Assembly: GCF_024220585.1 (NCBI RefSeq)
Contig: NZ_JAMXKF010000001.1
Span: forward strand, 1,002,033-1,066,032
Origin: Dyadobacter diqingensis
Lineage (GTDB): Bacteria; Bacteroidota; Bacteroidia; Cytophagales; Spirosomataceae
DNA: 64,000 nt
Direction of reading: 5' to 3'
Every line of letters starts with the position of its first letter. Within the stretch, counting starts at the first letter, position 1. Positions 38,200 to 46,564 of the stretch are shown piece by piece. Under the pieces are notes generated by a model. The model was given only the letters and a program-made list of their open reading frames with translations, ran no database searches and was not told the DNA's origin. Position numbers and translations under genes: made by a program.

Positions 38200-39141
38200 A
38201 TGATCATATACTGTCATGCTAATCTTGATGAGGTGCTTCAAAACCGATTGAAGGAAGCGCTCTCTCCAAAATATACTTTACATTTTCAATCAGATACGAC
38301 ATCAAAAACAGAGGCGCAAAGTTTATTTAACAAGGCCGATTACATATTGGGAAACCCGCCGTTGGACTGGTTTTCGGAGCCACAGAACAATCTGAAATTC
38401 TGGCAGCTTGATTCAGCAGGATTTGACCAATATGCATCAGTTCCCTTAAATGAACAGACCAAAGTAGCCAATATGGGCGACTGGTTTGCCCGTCCTTGTG
38501 CGGAGTCGATTATTGGAGGTATTTTGGCCTTGTACCGCGGGCTTGACAAGCTGACGTTGTTAAAAGAAAAAACCGAATGGATTGGCAGTCCGTTACGCGC
38601 ACACCTGCGTTTGCTGTCCGGACAGGAAGTTGTGATTCTGGGTGCGGGAACGATCGGAAAAACGGTCCATAATTTTTTGCAAGGATTTGGCTGCACATTA
38701 CATATGATGGCCCGAACCTCGCCCGATGCCGATATCCATTCGAGAGAGGAGCTGTTTGACATTTTACCAAATACGGATCTTGTGATCAATACCTTGCCCG
38801 GCTCGGCCAACCAGTTTGTGGACCAGCAGTTTTTCCAGACCATGAAAAAAGGCAGTGTGTATGCAAGTGTAGGACGTGGCAGTACAACGGATGAGCCGGC
38901 GCTGATTGCGGCGCTTCATTCACAACATCTGGACGGGGCCGTGCTGGACGTGACAGAAGTGGAACCTATCCCAAATGACAATCCCTTATGGAAAATGGAA
39001 AATGTCATTTTAAGTCAGCATACAGGCGGAGGCCATGCAGACGAACATGTGGGAAAAGTCGATCTGTTTTTGAACAACATCATGACCATCGAAAACGGCG
39101 GCAGTCCGATCAACGAAGTAAATCTTGCCAAGGGATATTAA
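38200..39141 (+). CDS. D-2-hydroxyacid dehydrogenase family protein
   Basis: The 313-residue NAD(P)-dependent oxidoreductase reduces 2-keto acids or oxidises D-2-hydroxy acids. The dinucleotide motif VVILGAGTIGKTV lies near residues 144-156. The catalytic Arg is in VGRGSTTDEPAL, the Glu in DVTEVEPIPNDNPLW and the His in LSQHTGGG. The overall length is typical. The substrate cannot be assigned. It is 63 bp upstream of galK on the same strand, but no functional link is evident. Confidence 0.9.
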   Translation: MIIYCHANLDEVLQNRLKEALSPKYTLHFQSDTTSKTEAQSLFNKADYILGNPPLDWFSEPQNNLKFWQLDSAGFDQYASVPLNEQTKVANMGDWFARPCAESIIGGILALYRGLDKLTLLKEKTEWIGSPLRAHLRLLSGQEVVILGAGTIGKTVHNFLQGFGCTLHMMARTSPDADIHSREELFDILPNTDLVINTLPGSANQFVDQQFFQTMKKGSVYASVGRGSTTDEPALIAALHSQHLDGAVLDVTEVEPIPNDNPLWKMENVILSQHTGGGHADEHVGKVDLFLNNIMTIENGGSPINEVNLAKGY

Positions 39142-39204
39142 TTAGAAATTGAAACGGTTATCCTTTAAGTCAAACTTAATGGCTAGTCTACAACCAAAAT
39201 ATAG

Positions 39205-40389
39205 ATGATAAGTACAGAATCGAGTACCGCAGACAGAATACGGAATAAATATATTGAGCATTTCGGAGGTGATTCCAACGCCCGTGATTTCAGACTTTTC
39301 CGCTCACCGGGCCGCATTAATCTAATTGGCGAACATACGGATTATAACAACGGATTTGTTTTGCCAGCCAGCGCAGACAAGGCTGTCTATTTTGCAATTT
39401 CTCCAAGAACCGATAACCAGGTCCTGTTATACGCCGTTGATTTAAACGAGACCTACACCTTTTCCGTTGAAGATATTTCCAAACCGGATCAAAAATGGGC
39501 TTATTTCCAGCTCGGTGTGATTGAGCAGATTTATAAAAACGACTTAACCATCGGCGGATTCCAGGCTGCTTTTGGCGGTGATGTACCGCAAGGGGCCGGG
39601 ATGTCGTCATCTGCCGCTTTGGAATGCTGTTTATTATTTGCGCTTAATGAAATTTTCAGCCTTGGACTTGACCGGTTTTCTGTTGTAAAACTGGCTCAAA
39701 AAGCGGAGAATGAATATGTTGGTGTTCAGTGCGGGATTATGGATCAGTTTGCATCCGCTTTTGGTAAAAACGAAGCCGTGATCCGCTTGGATTGCCGATC
39801 ACTGGAATACGAATATTTCCCGTTCCCGATGGATGAATACCTGATCGTACTTTGTAATACAATGGTGGAACATTCTCTCGCGAGTTCGGAATACAATACC
39901 CGCCGGCTGGAATGTGAAAAAGGTGTTTCTATTCTTCAAAAATACTATCCGGAAGTTAAAAGCCTGCGTGACGCAACACCTGCGCAGGTGGAAGAGCATA
40001 AAACAGAGCTCGGCGATGTTGTCTACCGCCGCTGCAAATTTATGACCGAAGAAATCGAACGCGTGCAGGTTGCCTGTGATTTTCTGACCGCCGGTGACCT
40101 GATCAGTTTTGGTAAAAAAATGTATGAAACGCATCAGGGCCTTCAGCATGAATATGAAGTAAGCTGCGAAGAACTCGATTTTCTGGTTGCACAGACTCTG
40201 GACGATGACTCGGTGATCGGGGCGCGGATGATGGGCGGCGGTTTTGGTGGCTGCACAATTAACCTTGTCAAAAAAGATGAAGTGGACCGTTTTGAAGAAA
40301 AAATGAAAAAAGCCTATCAGGAGCAATTTCAGATCGATATGCCATGCTATCGTGTGCGAATCACTGACGGAACCGAGGAAATTATATAG
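39205..40389 (+). CDS. galK: Galactokinase
   Basis: GalK phosphorylates alpha-D-galactose to galactose-1-phosphate in the Leloir pathway. The 394-residue GHMP kinase has the galactokinase signature GRINLIGEHTDYNNGFVLPA near residues 35-54, the ATP loop GDVPQGAGMSSSAALE near 129-144 and the C-terminal MGGGFGGCTINLV near 344-356. It is followed after 35 bp by the mutarotase gene, forming a galKM pair. Confidence 0.96.
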   Translation: MISTESSTADRIRNKYIEHFGGDSNARDFRLFRSPGRINLIGEHTDYNNGFVLPASADKAVYFAISPRTDNQVLLYAVDLNETYTFSVEDISKPDQKWAYFQLGVIEQIYKNDLTIGGFQAAFGGDVPQGAGMSSSAALECCLLFALNEIFSLGLDRFSVVKLAQKAENEYVGVQCGIMDQFASAFGKNEAVIRLDCRSLEYEYFPFPMDEYLIVLCNTMVEHSLASSEYNTRRLECEKGVSILQKYYPEVKSLRDATPAQVEEHKTELGDVVYRRCKFMTEEIERVQVACDFLTAGDLISFGKKMYETHQGLQHEYEVSCEELDFLVAQTLDDDSVIGARMMGGGFGGCTINLVKKDEVDRFEEKMKKAYQEQFQIDMPCYRVRITDGTEEII

Positions 40390-40424
40390 AACGTTTAAAC
40401 CATCATATTTCCGGAAATACCTTT

Positions 40425-41579
40425 ATGAAAAAACGATCATTTATACTCGCTGCACTGATCGGGATAGGCCTGATGAGTTGCTCAAAAACCAAAAACGAAA
40501 ACGAAAGTAAAACAATGACCAGTACGATTTCGAAAGAAGTATTCGGGGATCTTCCGGACGGTAAAAAGGCAGACCTTTACACGCTGACAAATGCCAACGG
40601 GATGACTGTTAAGATCACCAATTACGGTGGAATTATTACAGAATTAACCGCAAAAGACAAAGATGGAAAATGGGAAGATGTAGTGCTCGGCTTCGATTCG
40701 CTGGCTCCATATCTGGGTGAACATCCTTTCTTCGGCGCACTGGTTGGCCGTTTTGGAAACCGTATTGCAAACGGAAAATTTACATTGGATGGTAAAACGT
40801 ATAATTTGCCGATCAATAACGGACCGAATTCTTTGCACGGCGGTATCAATGGTTTTAATAAAAAACTATGGAACGCAACTGAAATTAAAAACGATTCGAT
40901 CGTTGGTCTGGAATTGACGTATCTGAGTAAAGATGGTGAAGAAGGCTATCCGGGCAATCTGAATGTTAAAGTGATCTATACGCTTTCCAATGACAACGGA
41001 CTTCGTATCGACTATGAAGCGACAACGGATAAAAATACGGTTGTCAACCTGACAAATCACTCGTATTTTAACCTTACAGGCTTAAAGCGTGATATCTTGA
41101 ATCATGAAGTTTCAATTAAGTCGGACAGCCTGGTGCCGGTTAACGCCACGCTTATTCCTACCGGAAAACTTTTGAATGTAAAAGGAACTCCATTCGATTT
41201 CAACGAGCCTACACTGGTTGGGAAAAGAATCAACGACAGCACGGATGTACAAATCAAGAATGGTGGCGGGTATGACCACTGCTGGGTTATCAACCGCGCT
41301 GCGGACAAAAGTTTGTTACTTTTCGCAACGGTAAAAGACCCTGAAAGCGGCCGCTTCATGGAGGTTTATACTACTGAACCTGCTGTACAGTTTTACACGG
41401 GTAACTTCCTTGATGGTAAATTAACAGGAAAAGGCGCGACTTACTCAAAACGCTTCGGTCTTTGCCTTGAAACAGAACATTATCCTGATTCTCCAAACCA
41501 GCCTCAGTTCCCGACAACGGAGCTAAAACCGGGCGAGACGTATAAAACTTCCACTGAGTATAAGTTTTCGGTGAAGTAA
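40425..41579 (+). CDS. galM: Aldose 1-epimerase (galactose mutarotase), lipoprotein form
   Basis: GalM interconverts alpha and beta anomers of galactose before GalK. The 384-residue protein carries a lipoprotein signal (residues 1-19, lipobox LMSC), so it is probably periplasmic, which is common in Bacteroidota. Catalytic elements are GRFGNRIANGKF near 108-119, LHGGINGFNKK (His), NLTNHSYFNL (His near 209) and the Glu in LCLETEHYPDSPNQP near 347-361. It forms an operon with galK and is followed by a terminator. Confidence 0.95.
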   Translation: MKKRSFILAALIGIGLMSCSKTKNENESKTMTSTISKEVFGDLPDGKKADLYTLTNANGMTVKITNYGGIITELTAKDKDGKWEDVVLGFDSLAPYLGEHPFFGALVGRFGNRIANGKFTLDGKTYNLPINNGPNSLHGGINGFNKKLWNATEIKNDSIVGLELTYLSKDGEEGYPGNLNVKVIYTLSNDNGLRIDYEATTDKNTVVNLTNHSYFNLTGLKRDILNHEVSIKSDSLVPVNATLIPTGKLLNVKGTPFDFNEPTLVGKRINDSTDVQIKNGGGYDHCWVINRAADKSLLLFATVKDPESGRFMEVYTTEPAVQFYTGNFLDGKLTGKGATYSKRFGLCLETEHYPDSPNQPQFPTTELKPGETYKTSTEYKFSVK

Positions 41580-41601
41580 AAAATCAAAAAAAAATAGATC
41601 G

Positions 41602-41635
41602 AACTGCCGGTAGAGGAATCTGCCGGCAGTTTTTT
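41602..41635 (+). terminator. Terminator of the galKM unit
   Basis: AACTGCCGG (41602-41610) and CCGGCAGTT (41623-41631) form a 9-bp stem with a 12-base loop, followed by TTTTT. It is 22 bp past the galM stop codon. Confidence 0.85.
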
Positions 41636-41662
41636 GTTTATAAGTTATCATTGAAGTAGAGG

Positions 41663-41968
41663 CAATGGCTAAAGCCGGAAAGATTCGGATTTAGCCGCCC
41701 TCCCAAGGCTAAAGCCTTGGGTTAAATTCATTCGCCCGTGACAAACTAGTGGAAGAAATGAATTCCGGCTGCTAGGGATTAATCCAGGGTTTTTACACCA
41801 ACCCAACGGTTCAGCCTTGGAAGCCAGAAGTACCACCGGCCTTATCCATTGATTGCCCAGTTCAAGAACCACTCATACATAAAAAAGAAGATTCCTCGCG
41901 CACACTTAACCCAAGGCTTCAGCCTTGGGGACACGCCAGATGCCCGAAGCCCCCGGCTTTAGCCATTG
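41663..41968. repeat. Nested inverted-repeat element of about 306 bp
   Basis: Outer arms CAATGGCTAAAGCCGG (41663-41678) and CCGGCTTTAGCCATTG (41953-41968) are exact 16-bp inverted repeats. Inside are two mutually inverted palindromes, CCCAAGGCTAAAGCCTTGGG near 41702 and CCCAAGGCTTCAGCCTTGGG near 41910. No credible gene is inside. Its ends are typical of a small non-autonomous mobile element, but no transposase is present. Confidence 0.75.
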
Positions 41969-42026
41969 ATTTCCCCTCACCTGATCCAAAAAGTAATTTA
42001 TTAACAATAAAATTCCCCCGATGAAT

Positions 42027-42034
42027 TATCTTTG
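42027..42034 (+). promoter_or_regulatory. Putative -7 box of the TrpF-like gene
   Basis: TATCTTTG is an exact TAnnTTTG match that overlaps an upstream in-frame ATG at 42021. This argues for the ATG at 42066 as the real start, 31 bp downstream. Confidence 0.5.
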
Positions 42035-42065
42035 CGGGAAATTTATTGCAACTAATAACATCAAC

Positions 42066-42689
42066 ATGCTAACCAGAACAGTAAAAATCAGTAACGTCAC
42101 AAACTTATCCGATGCCCGTTATTGTGCAGGTATGGGTGTGGAAATGCTTGGTTTTTCAATTGATCAGGATTCTCCCAATTACATTTCTCCCAAAAAATTC
42201 GAAGAAATATGTTCATGGCTGGCTGGCGTGCAGTTGGTTGCGGAATCCAGCCAAAGCGACCCTGAACTTCTTCTGAAAGCACTTTCGGAATATCCTGTAC
42301 ATTACGTTCAGGTTGAAACGCCGGGATTGCTTACTTATTTACAGAGCGAGCTGAACCTTCCACTGATCCTCCGGGTGAGTGTGGACACCTATGATGCCAA
42401 CGATATTTATTCAATTCTGAGCCGTTATGGCGACGATGTTGCCTATTTCCTCTTGGAAAGTGACGCCAATACTACCTTATCCGAAGAATGGGTCGATGTG
42501 CTGGCTAAACTGGCCAAAGAATATCCGATACTGATCGGTTTTGGTCTTGATGACGAAAATACTGTCAATAACCTTACCGAAACTTTTCCCGAAATAGGGA
42601 TTGCTTTGCGTGGAAGTGAAGAAATCCGTCCAGGCTACAAAGACTTCGGCAGCATGATGGATATTCTTGAAGCACTTGAAGAAGAATAA
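42066..42689 (+). CDS. TrpF-like (phosphoribosylanthranilate isomerase fold) protein with altered catalytic residues
   Basis: The 207-residue protein follows TrpF along its whole length. VKISNVTNLSDARYCAGMG corresponds to the KICGITN.EDA start, GVEMLGFSIDQDSPNYISP to the ADFLGF...SPRYI strand, FGLDDENTVNNL to the GGL..ENV phosphate loop and PGYKD to the PG.KD motif. The catalytic Cys of KICG is Ser here (residue 8), and the catalytic Asp of the LLDS strand is Glu (FLLES). No trp genes are nearby. It may be a pseudoenzyme or act on another substrate. The start ATG 42066 gives the family N-terminus. Confidence 0.75.
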   Translation: MLTRTVKISNVTNLSDARYCAGMGVEMLGFSIDQDSPNYISPKKFEEICSWLAGVQLVAESSQSDPELLLKALSEYPVHYVQVETPGLLTYLQSELNLPLILRVSVDTYDANDIYSILSRYGDDVAYFLLESDANTTLSEEWVDVLAKLAKEYPILIGFGLDDENTVNNLTETFPEIGIALRGSEEIRPGYKDFGSMMDILEALEEE

Positions 42690-42712
42690 AATACAACGTA
42701 ACTTCCCGAATG

Positions 42713-42760
42713 ACAGATAAAAGGAATTGCTTTCATTACCAATTGCTTTTATCTGTTTTC
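42713..42760 (+). terminator. Terminator of the TrpF-like gene
   Basis: ACAGATAAAAG and CTTTTATCTGT form an 11-bp stem extended by AATTG/CAATT, with a loop of about ten bases and TTTTC after it. Confidence 0.7.
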
Positions 42761-42862
42761 ATTTAAAATTGGAGCTGTTTCAGTGTAACTAAAAGTTTAA
42801 AAATCGGAAATCATTCCAGATTACCTTTTAACACGATTACTAACCGATAATAAACTTCCAGC

Positions 42863-42893
42863 TTGCAGTATCTTGTATCACCCACTACCTTTG
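42863..42893 (+). promoter_or_regulatory. Promoter of the PspC/LiaF-like cluster
   Basis: TTG (42863-42865) and TACCTTTG (42886-42893) are 20 bp apart, matching the Bacteroidota consensus. The PspC start codon follows after 25 bp. Confidence 0.65.
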
Positions 42894-42918
42894 ATTACAA
42901 ATAAACGTAAACAACGAA

Positions 42919-43539
42919 ATGGAAAAGAAATTGCACCGCATACCCGATCAGGCCGTATTTGGAGGAGTTGCTTCCGGTATTGCCCAATATTTACAAATAG
43001 ATGTCGTAATCGTTAGGGTTTTATTTGTCGTGATGTTATTCCTGCCCATCCCGCCAAGTTTCGGCTGGACCGGTATTTTGTACATCATCTTATGGGCTGT
43101 GCTTCCAACCGGCAATGCGGATGTCCATAATTTCGACACCATTGCCTCAAAACCACACGATCCCGAAGCCGAGAAAAAACGTAACGACCAGACGATCAAA
43201 ATTCTTGGAGGTGCGTTGGTCCTGTTTGGTATCTTTATGCTGGTTGACGACTTCCCGTTGTGGTACGAAATCAAACCCTATTTCTGGCCGGTCGCACTGA
43301 TTATTGTGGGTGCATTTTTGATCCTTCGTCAGCGTGATAAAGAACAGGAAAATGGCAATACCACAGTTTACCCAACAACACCGCCACCGACGGAGCCGGT
43401 AGAGCCATACACACCAACACCAGATCCGCAACCTTATACACCATTCAGCACAACTGAATCTACACCAGCGGATACGTTTCCTCAGGATCCAAACGGGCCC
43501 AAAGGAGAAAATGATGACGATGTAATAAAAGTTAATTAG
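42919..43539 (+). CDS. PspC-domain membrane protein
   Basis: The 206-residue protein begins with a PspC domain (LHRIPDQAVFGGVASGIAQYLQIDVVIVRVLFVV region, residues 5-60), then has membrane helices near 35-65 and 93-135. The C-terminal 60 residues are rich in Pro, Thr and Glu (PPPTEPVEPYTPTPDPQPY). PspC domains take part in phage-shock envelope stress signalling. Here the gene is first of three that resemble a LiaF-type system. The exact role in Bacteroidota is unresolved. Confidence 0.88.
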   Translation: MEKKLHRIPDQAVFGGVASGIAQYLQIDVVIVRVLFVVMLFLPIPPSFGWTGILYIILWAVLPTGNADVHNFDTIASKPHDPEAEKKRNDQTIKILGGALVLFGIFMLVDDFPLWYEIKPYFWPVALIIVGAFLILRQRDKEQENGNTTVYPTTPPPTEPVEPYTPTPDPQPYTPFSTTESTPADTFPQDPNGPKGENDDDVIKVN

Positions 43540-43619
43540 AGTAAATGAGTTGAAAACACTAAAAATTTTCAACCGCGCGGCGGACCGCTCTTAACTGTCA
43601 ACTCTCAACTATTTTAGCC

Positions 43620-43805
43620 ATGAACTTTCGAAGCATATTCTGGGGTGTTATCCTCATCATTGCAGGCTGCCTGTTTCTTATCGAAGAACTTACCGGTTTT
43701 GACTTCAAAGGCTTTTTCTGGCCTGTCATGCTCATCATCGCAGGCGCTCTGCTTTTACTCAAAAATTTCATTAATTCTGATACATCCAACCACTCAAATA
43801 TTTAA
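43620..43805 (+). CDS. Small DUF5668/LiaF-transmembrane-type protein
   Basis: The 61-residue protein consists of two membrane helices with the pattern FWGVILIIAGCLFLIEEL and FFWPVMLIIAGALLLLKNF, separated by a short polar turn. This repeats the LiaF N-terminal motif that the next gene also has. It lies 6 bp before that gene and is probably co-transcribed and possibly co-assembled with it. Confidence 0.8.
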   Translation: MNFRSIFWGVILIIAGCLFLIEELTGFDFKGFFWPVMLIIAGALLLLKNFINSDTSNHSNI

Positions 43806-43811
43806 GCAATC

Positions 43812-44846
43812 ATGAAAAATTCAAGAGGCGTTTTTTGGGGTGGAATTCTTATTGTCATTGGTATCGTTGCTCTCCTTCGTAAACTAAATCTGTTTTACTT
43901 CCACTGGGATTCCGTTTTACCGTACTGGCCGGTGCTGCTCATTTTGGCCGGGATATTGTTGCTGGTAACACAAAAACATGCGCCAGCCCGGGCATTCGTA
44001 GGTATTTTGATTGGCCTCGCTGTTTTCGGTGGCATTGCACACAGAACTGACCGCGCCATTGACCACAACCGCGACAACTGGAATTTTAACTGGAATGACG
44101 ACGACGATCAGGATCAGGACGATAATGATGATCAGGACGATAACGACGATGAAAATAAAGACGAAGACTACGAACAGGACCGCAGCGACAATCAGGATGA
44201 TGGAGATAATAAGTTAAAAAACAACTCCTATCAGTACGATATGCAGGATTTTATCCAGAAAGCAAATTTCAATCTGGAAGGCGGCGCAGGTTCTTTCACA
44301 ATGAAGGGCAACACGGATAAATTGTTTGAAGCCGATACAAAATCTTCCGTGATCGGTTTTCTGTCAAACACATCCATCAACAAACTGGCTAATTCAGCGA
44401 CCGTTAACTTTAAAATGGAAGATGGCAATGTGAAACTGAATCACGGCGAGCTGAGCAACAAGGCACAGATTGAATTGAATGATAAGCCTGTCTGGACGAT
44501 TGATCTGGGTCTTGGAGCTGGTAAAGGCGATTTCGACCTGAGCAATTATAAAGTAGAGTCCCTGAAAGTAAGCACCGGTGTGGCCGACATGAACATCCGT
44601 TTGGGAGATAAACTGGACAATTCAAAAGTGGACATTGAAGCTGGTGTAGCATCAATCGATCTTGAAATCCCGAAATCGGCCGGCTGCGAAATCGTCCTGG
44701 ACGGAGCCCTCAACCTGACCTCATTTGATGATCTTGAAAAAATAAATGACAAACTTTATCGTTCTCCCGGATATGATAAGGCATCGAAAAAGATCAATAT
44801 CAACTTTGAAGGCGGTCTGTCGAAGGTAAAAATCAGAAGATATTAA
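43812..44846 (+). CDS. LiaF-like protein: DUF5668 membrane domain, acidic linker and toastrack-type domain
   Basis: The 344-residue protein has three N-terminal hydrophobic stretches (residues 6-24, 33-53 and 58-76; GVFWGGILIVIGIVALLRKL, WPVLLILAGILLLV). An extremely Asp-rich linker (95-140) comes next, then a beta-strand domain (150-344) of the LiaF/toastrack type (FDLSNYKVESLKVSTGVADMN, KVDIEAGVASIDLEIP). Such proteins act in envelope stress sensing. The Asp-rich linker could bind calcium or cationic peptides, which is inference. It is last in the PspC cluster. Confidence 0.85.
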   Translation: MKNSRGVFWGGILIVIGIVALLRKLNLFYFHWDSVLPYWPVLLILAGILLLVTQKHAPARAFVGILIGLAVFGGIAHRTDRAIDHNRDNWNFNWNDDDDQDQDDNDDQDDNDDENKDEDYEQDRSDNQDDGDNKLKNNSYQYDMQDFIQKANFNLEGGAGSFTMKGNTDKLFEADTKSSVIGFLSNTSINKLANSATVNFKMEDGNVKLNHGELSNKAQIELNDKPVWTIDLGLGAGKGDFDLSNYKVESLKVSTGVADMNIRLGDKLDNSKVDIEAGVASIDLEIPKSAGCEIVLDGALNLTSFDDLEKINDKLYRSPGYDKASKKININFEGGLSKVKIRRY

Positions 44847-44854
44847 TCATTTCC

Positions 44855-44890
44855 CCTCCTTTTCAAACACTGAAAAGGAGGGATTATTTA
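44855..44890 (+). terminator. Terminator after the LiaF-like gene
   Basis: CCCTCCTTTTCA and TGAAAAGGAGGG make a 12-bp stem with loop AACAC. The following ATTATTTATT is AT-rich with a weak T-run. Confidence 0.75.
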
Positions 44891-44903
44891 TTGTTTGAAG
44901 TGT

Positions 44904-45620
44904 ATGCGTGCTTTTAAGGTATTTTTTTCGATTGCGTTTTTTTCAGTTTGCTTCACATCAGGTCAGGCACAGCACGCTAAAAATCAACCTGAAAAGAATA
45001 TTTCCCCTACCGAAAAAAAGATACTCGATCAAGGGCTCGTCAATATCCAGACCGTCAATCCCGATATACTGATTGAGTTAAAATATGCGACTGCTGATAA
45101 TTTCATGAAGAGAAATGTGTATGGAGATTTGACCCATGCTTATCTTCAACCGGAAATGGCTAAAAAACTTTCTCAGGCCAGTGTCATTCTTCAACGTACA
45201 AAACCAGGTTTCAAATTGCTGGTGTACGATGCAGCCCGTCCGAATTCAGTTCAATACAAGTTGTGGGATGCGCTCGATGATCTCAAAATACCTGTTCGTC
45301 AGAAAACGCAGTATGTTGCCGATCCAAAAATTGGCTCCAACCATAATTTTGGTTGTGCCATAGACCTTACGGTTGTAGACGAAAAAGGACAGCCGCTGGA
45401 TATGGGGACCAAATATGATTTCTTTGGCCCCCTCGCCTATCCCCGCTCGGAACAGGAAATGCTGAAACAGGGTAAGCTCACATCCAAACAAATTGCGAAC
45501 CGAAATATTCTGCGCAAAGCCATGACTCAGGCCGGTTTCACCGTCAATACAACCGAGTGGTGGCATTTTGACGGGATGTCGAAAAAACAGGCACGGGCCC
45601 GATACGGGATAATCAAATAA
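44904..45620 (+). CDS. D-alanyl-D-alanine dipeptidase, VanX/DdpX type (M15D)
   Basis: VanX-type zinc enzymes cleave free D-Ala-D-Ala. The 238-residue protein has a signal peptide (residues 1-22, ending GQAQ), so this copy acts outside the cytoplasm, probably in peptidoglycan recycling. Zinc motif SxHxxGxAxD is seen as SNHNFGCAIDLT near 149-160, and the catalytic Glu-x-x-His is in TEWWHFDG near 216-223. There are no VanH/VanA genes nearby, so glycopeptide resistance is not implied. I used ATG 44904 instead of the upstream TTG. Confidence 0.92.
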   Translation: MRAFKVFFSIAFFSVCFTSGQAQHAKNQPEKNISPTEKKILDQGLVNIQTVNPDILIELKYATADNFMKRNVYGDLTHAYLQPEMAKKLSQASVILQRTKPGFKLLVYDAARPNSVQYKLWDALDDLKIPVRQKTQYVADPKIGSNHNFGCAIDLTVVDEKGQPLDMGTKYDFFGPLAYPRSEQEMLKQGKLTSKQIANRNILRKAMTQAGFTVNTTEWWHFDGMSKKQARARYGIIK

Positions 45621-45621
45621 C

Positions 45622-46335
45622 TTAATCCTGATGCACCGAACTGCCGCCGGAAACCTTTTTCTGAACGTTCGGATTTCCCAGATACCTTAAATTACTCGCT
45701 CCGCTGGCATCAGCTTTCAAAAATTTACTGACACGGACTTTCCCTTTGCTGGCTCCTGACAACTGAAGATCCGATTCTTCTGCCTGATAATCGAAACTGC
45801 TTAATTCCGACGCCCCCGACAGTTCTCCATCCAGAAACTGCCCGCCGCCAACCAGGCTCAGATAAGAGGCGCCGGATAAGTCAACTTCGATACTTTTAGC
45901 AGACCCGATAAAATTACACTGAGAAGCACCAGATAATTCAAAGTCGATTTCACGTGCATTTTCAAATCCACGAATACCGGCGTCCACTGCTCCCGAAAAC
46001 TCTACACCGGATAAGTTGGGCATGGTAACGTCAATTGTCATTTTTTTACGACGATTCCTCCAATCCTTATAACGGACGACAAGTTCTCCATCCTGAGTAA
46101 AAATTTCAAGGTCATCAAGATCATTCAGTTCACCCGTTGCCGCGATGGCATAGGTGTTGCCCGCCTTTACGTTGACATGAAAAGCGTTGCCCATTTCAAG
46201 CTGGTCAAAACCGGTGAAATTAAAATTACGCGTACTTGTTCCGCGTGGTTCCGGATCGTCGTCGACATATTCACAGGATTGCAGACTGAATAAAGTAAAA
46301 GCGTAAACAAACAAGGGAAGAAATAATTTTTTCAT
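45622..46335 (-). CDS. Head-GIN-domain (DUF2807) lipoprotein
   Basis: The 237-residue protein has a lipoprotein signal (residues 1-21, lipobox LQSC). The rest is a right-handed beta-helix-like repeat with the GIN pattern: FTGFDQLEMGNAFHVNVKAGN, GVEFSGAVDAGIRGF, LSGASQCNFIG, DLSGASYLSLVG, ELSGASELSSF, QLSGASKGKVRVS. The regular SGAS repeat is typical of these putative adhesins of Bacteroidota. It is an envelope protein with no known activity. It converges on the VanX-type gene with one base between stop codons. Confidence 0.87.
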   Translation of the reverse strand: MKKLFLPLFVYAFTLFSLQSCEYVDDDPEPRGTSTRNFNFTGFDQLEMGNAFHVNVKAGNTYAIAATGELNDLDDLEIFTQDGELVVRYKDWRNRRKKMTIDVTMPNLSGVEFSGAVDAGIRGFENAREIDFELSGASQCNFIGSAKSIEVDLSGASYLSLVGGGQFLDGELSGASELSSFDYQAEESDLQLSGASKGKVRVSKFLKADASGASNLRYLGNPNVQKKVSGGSSVHQD

Positions 46336-46532
46336 AGCTAATAAATGATGATTGACTTAGGATATTTCCTGTTCTCCCTCTCAGGACAATCCAAAAATAT
46401 TTTCCCCCTACGCATAAAAATATTTTTTTACATAGGGGGAAAGAAGCTTCCGTTTGTCATATAGAAAAGAAACTTGAACCGTGTCAGCAACCGCTCTTAT
46501 TAATCGGGATTTTATAATCGGAAGAGATTATC

Positions 46533-46540
46533 TACTTTTG
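46533..46540 (+). promoter_or_regulatory. Putative -7 box inside the 5' part of the FecI-like frame
   Basis: TACTTTTG is an exact TAnnTTTG match lying 25 bp before GTG 46565. If used, translation would start at that GTG and not at the upstream GTG 46481. Confidence 0.45.
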
Positions 46541-46564
46541 GCCAAAAATCAAAAGAGAAAGTCT

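Noticed and set aside
44904..45620. VanX-type glycopeptide resistance gene
   Set aside because: VanH, VanA and VanS/R genes are absent, and the protein carries a signal peptide; a general D-Ala-D-Ala dipeptidase is more likely.
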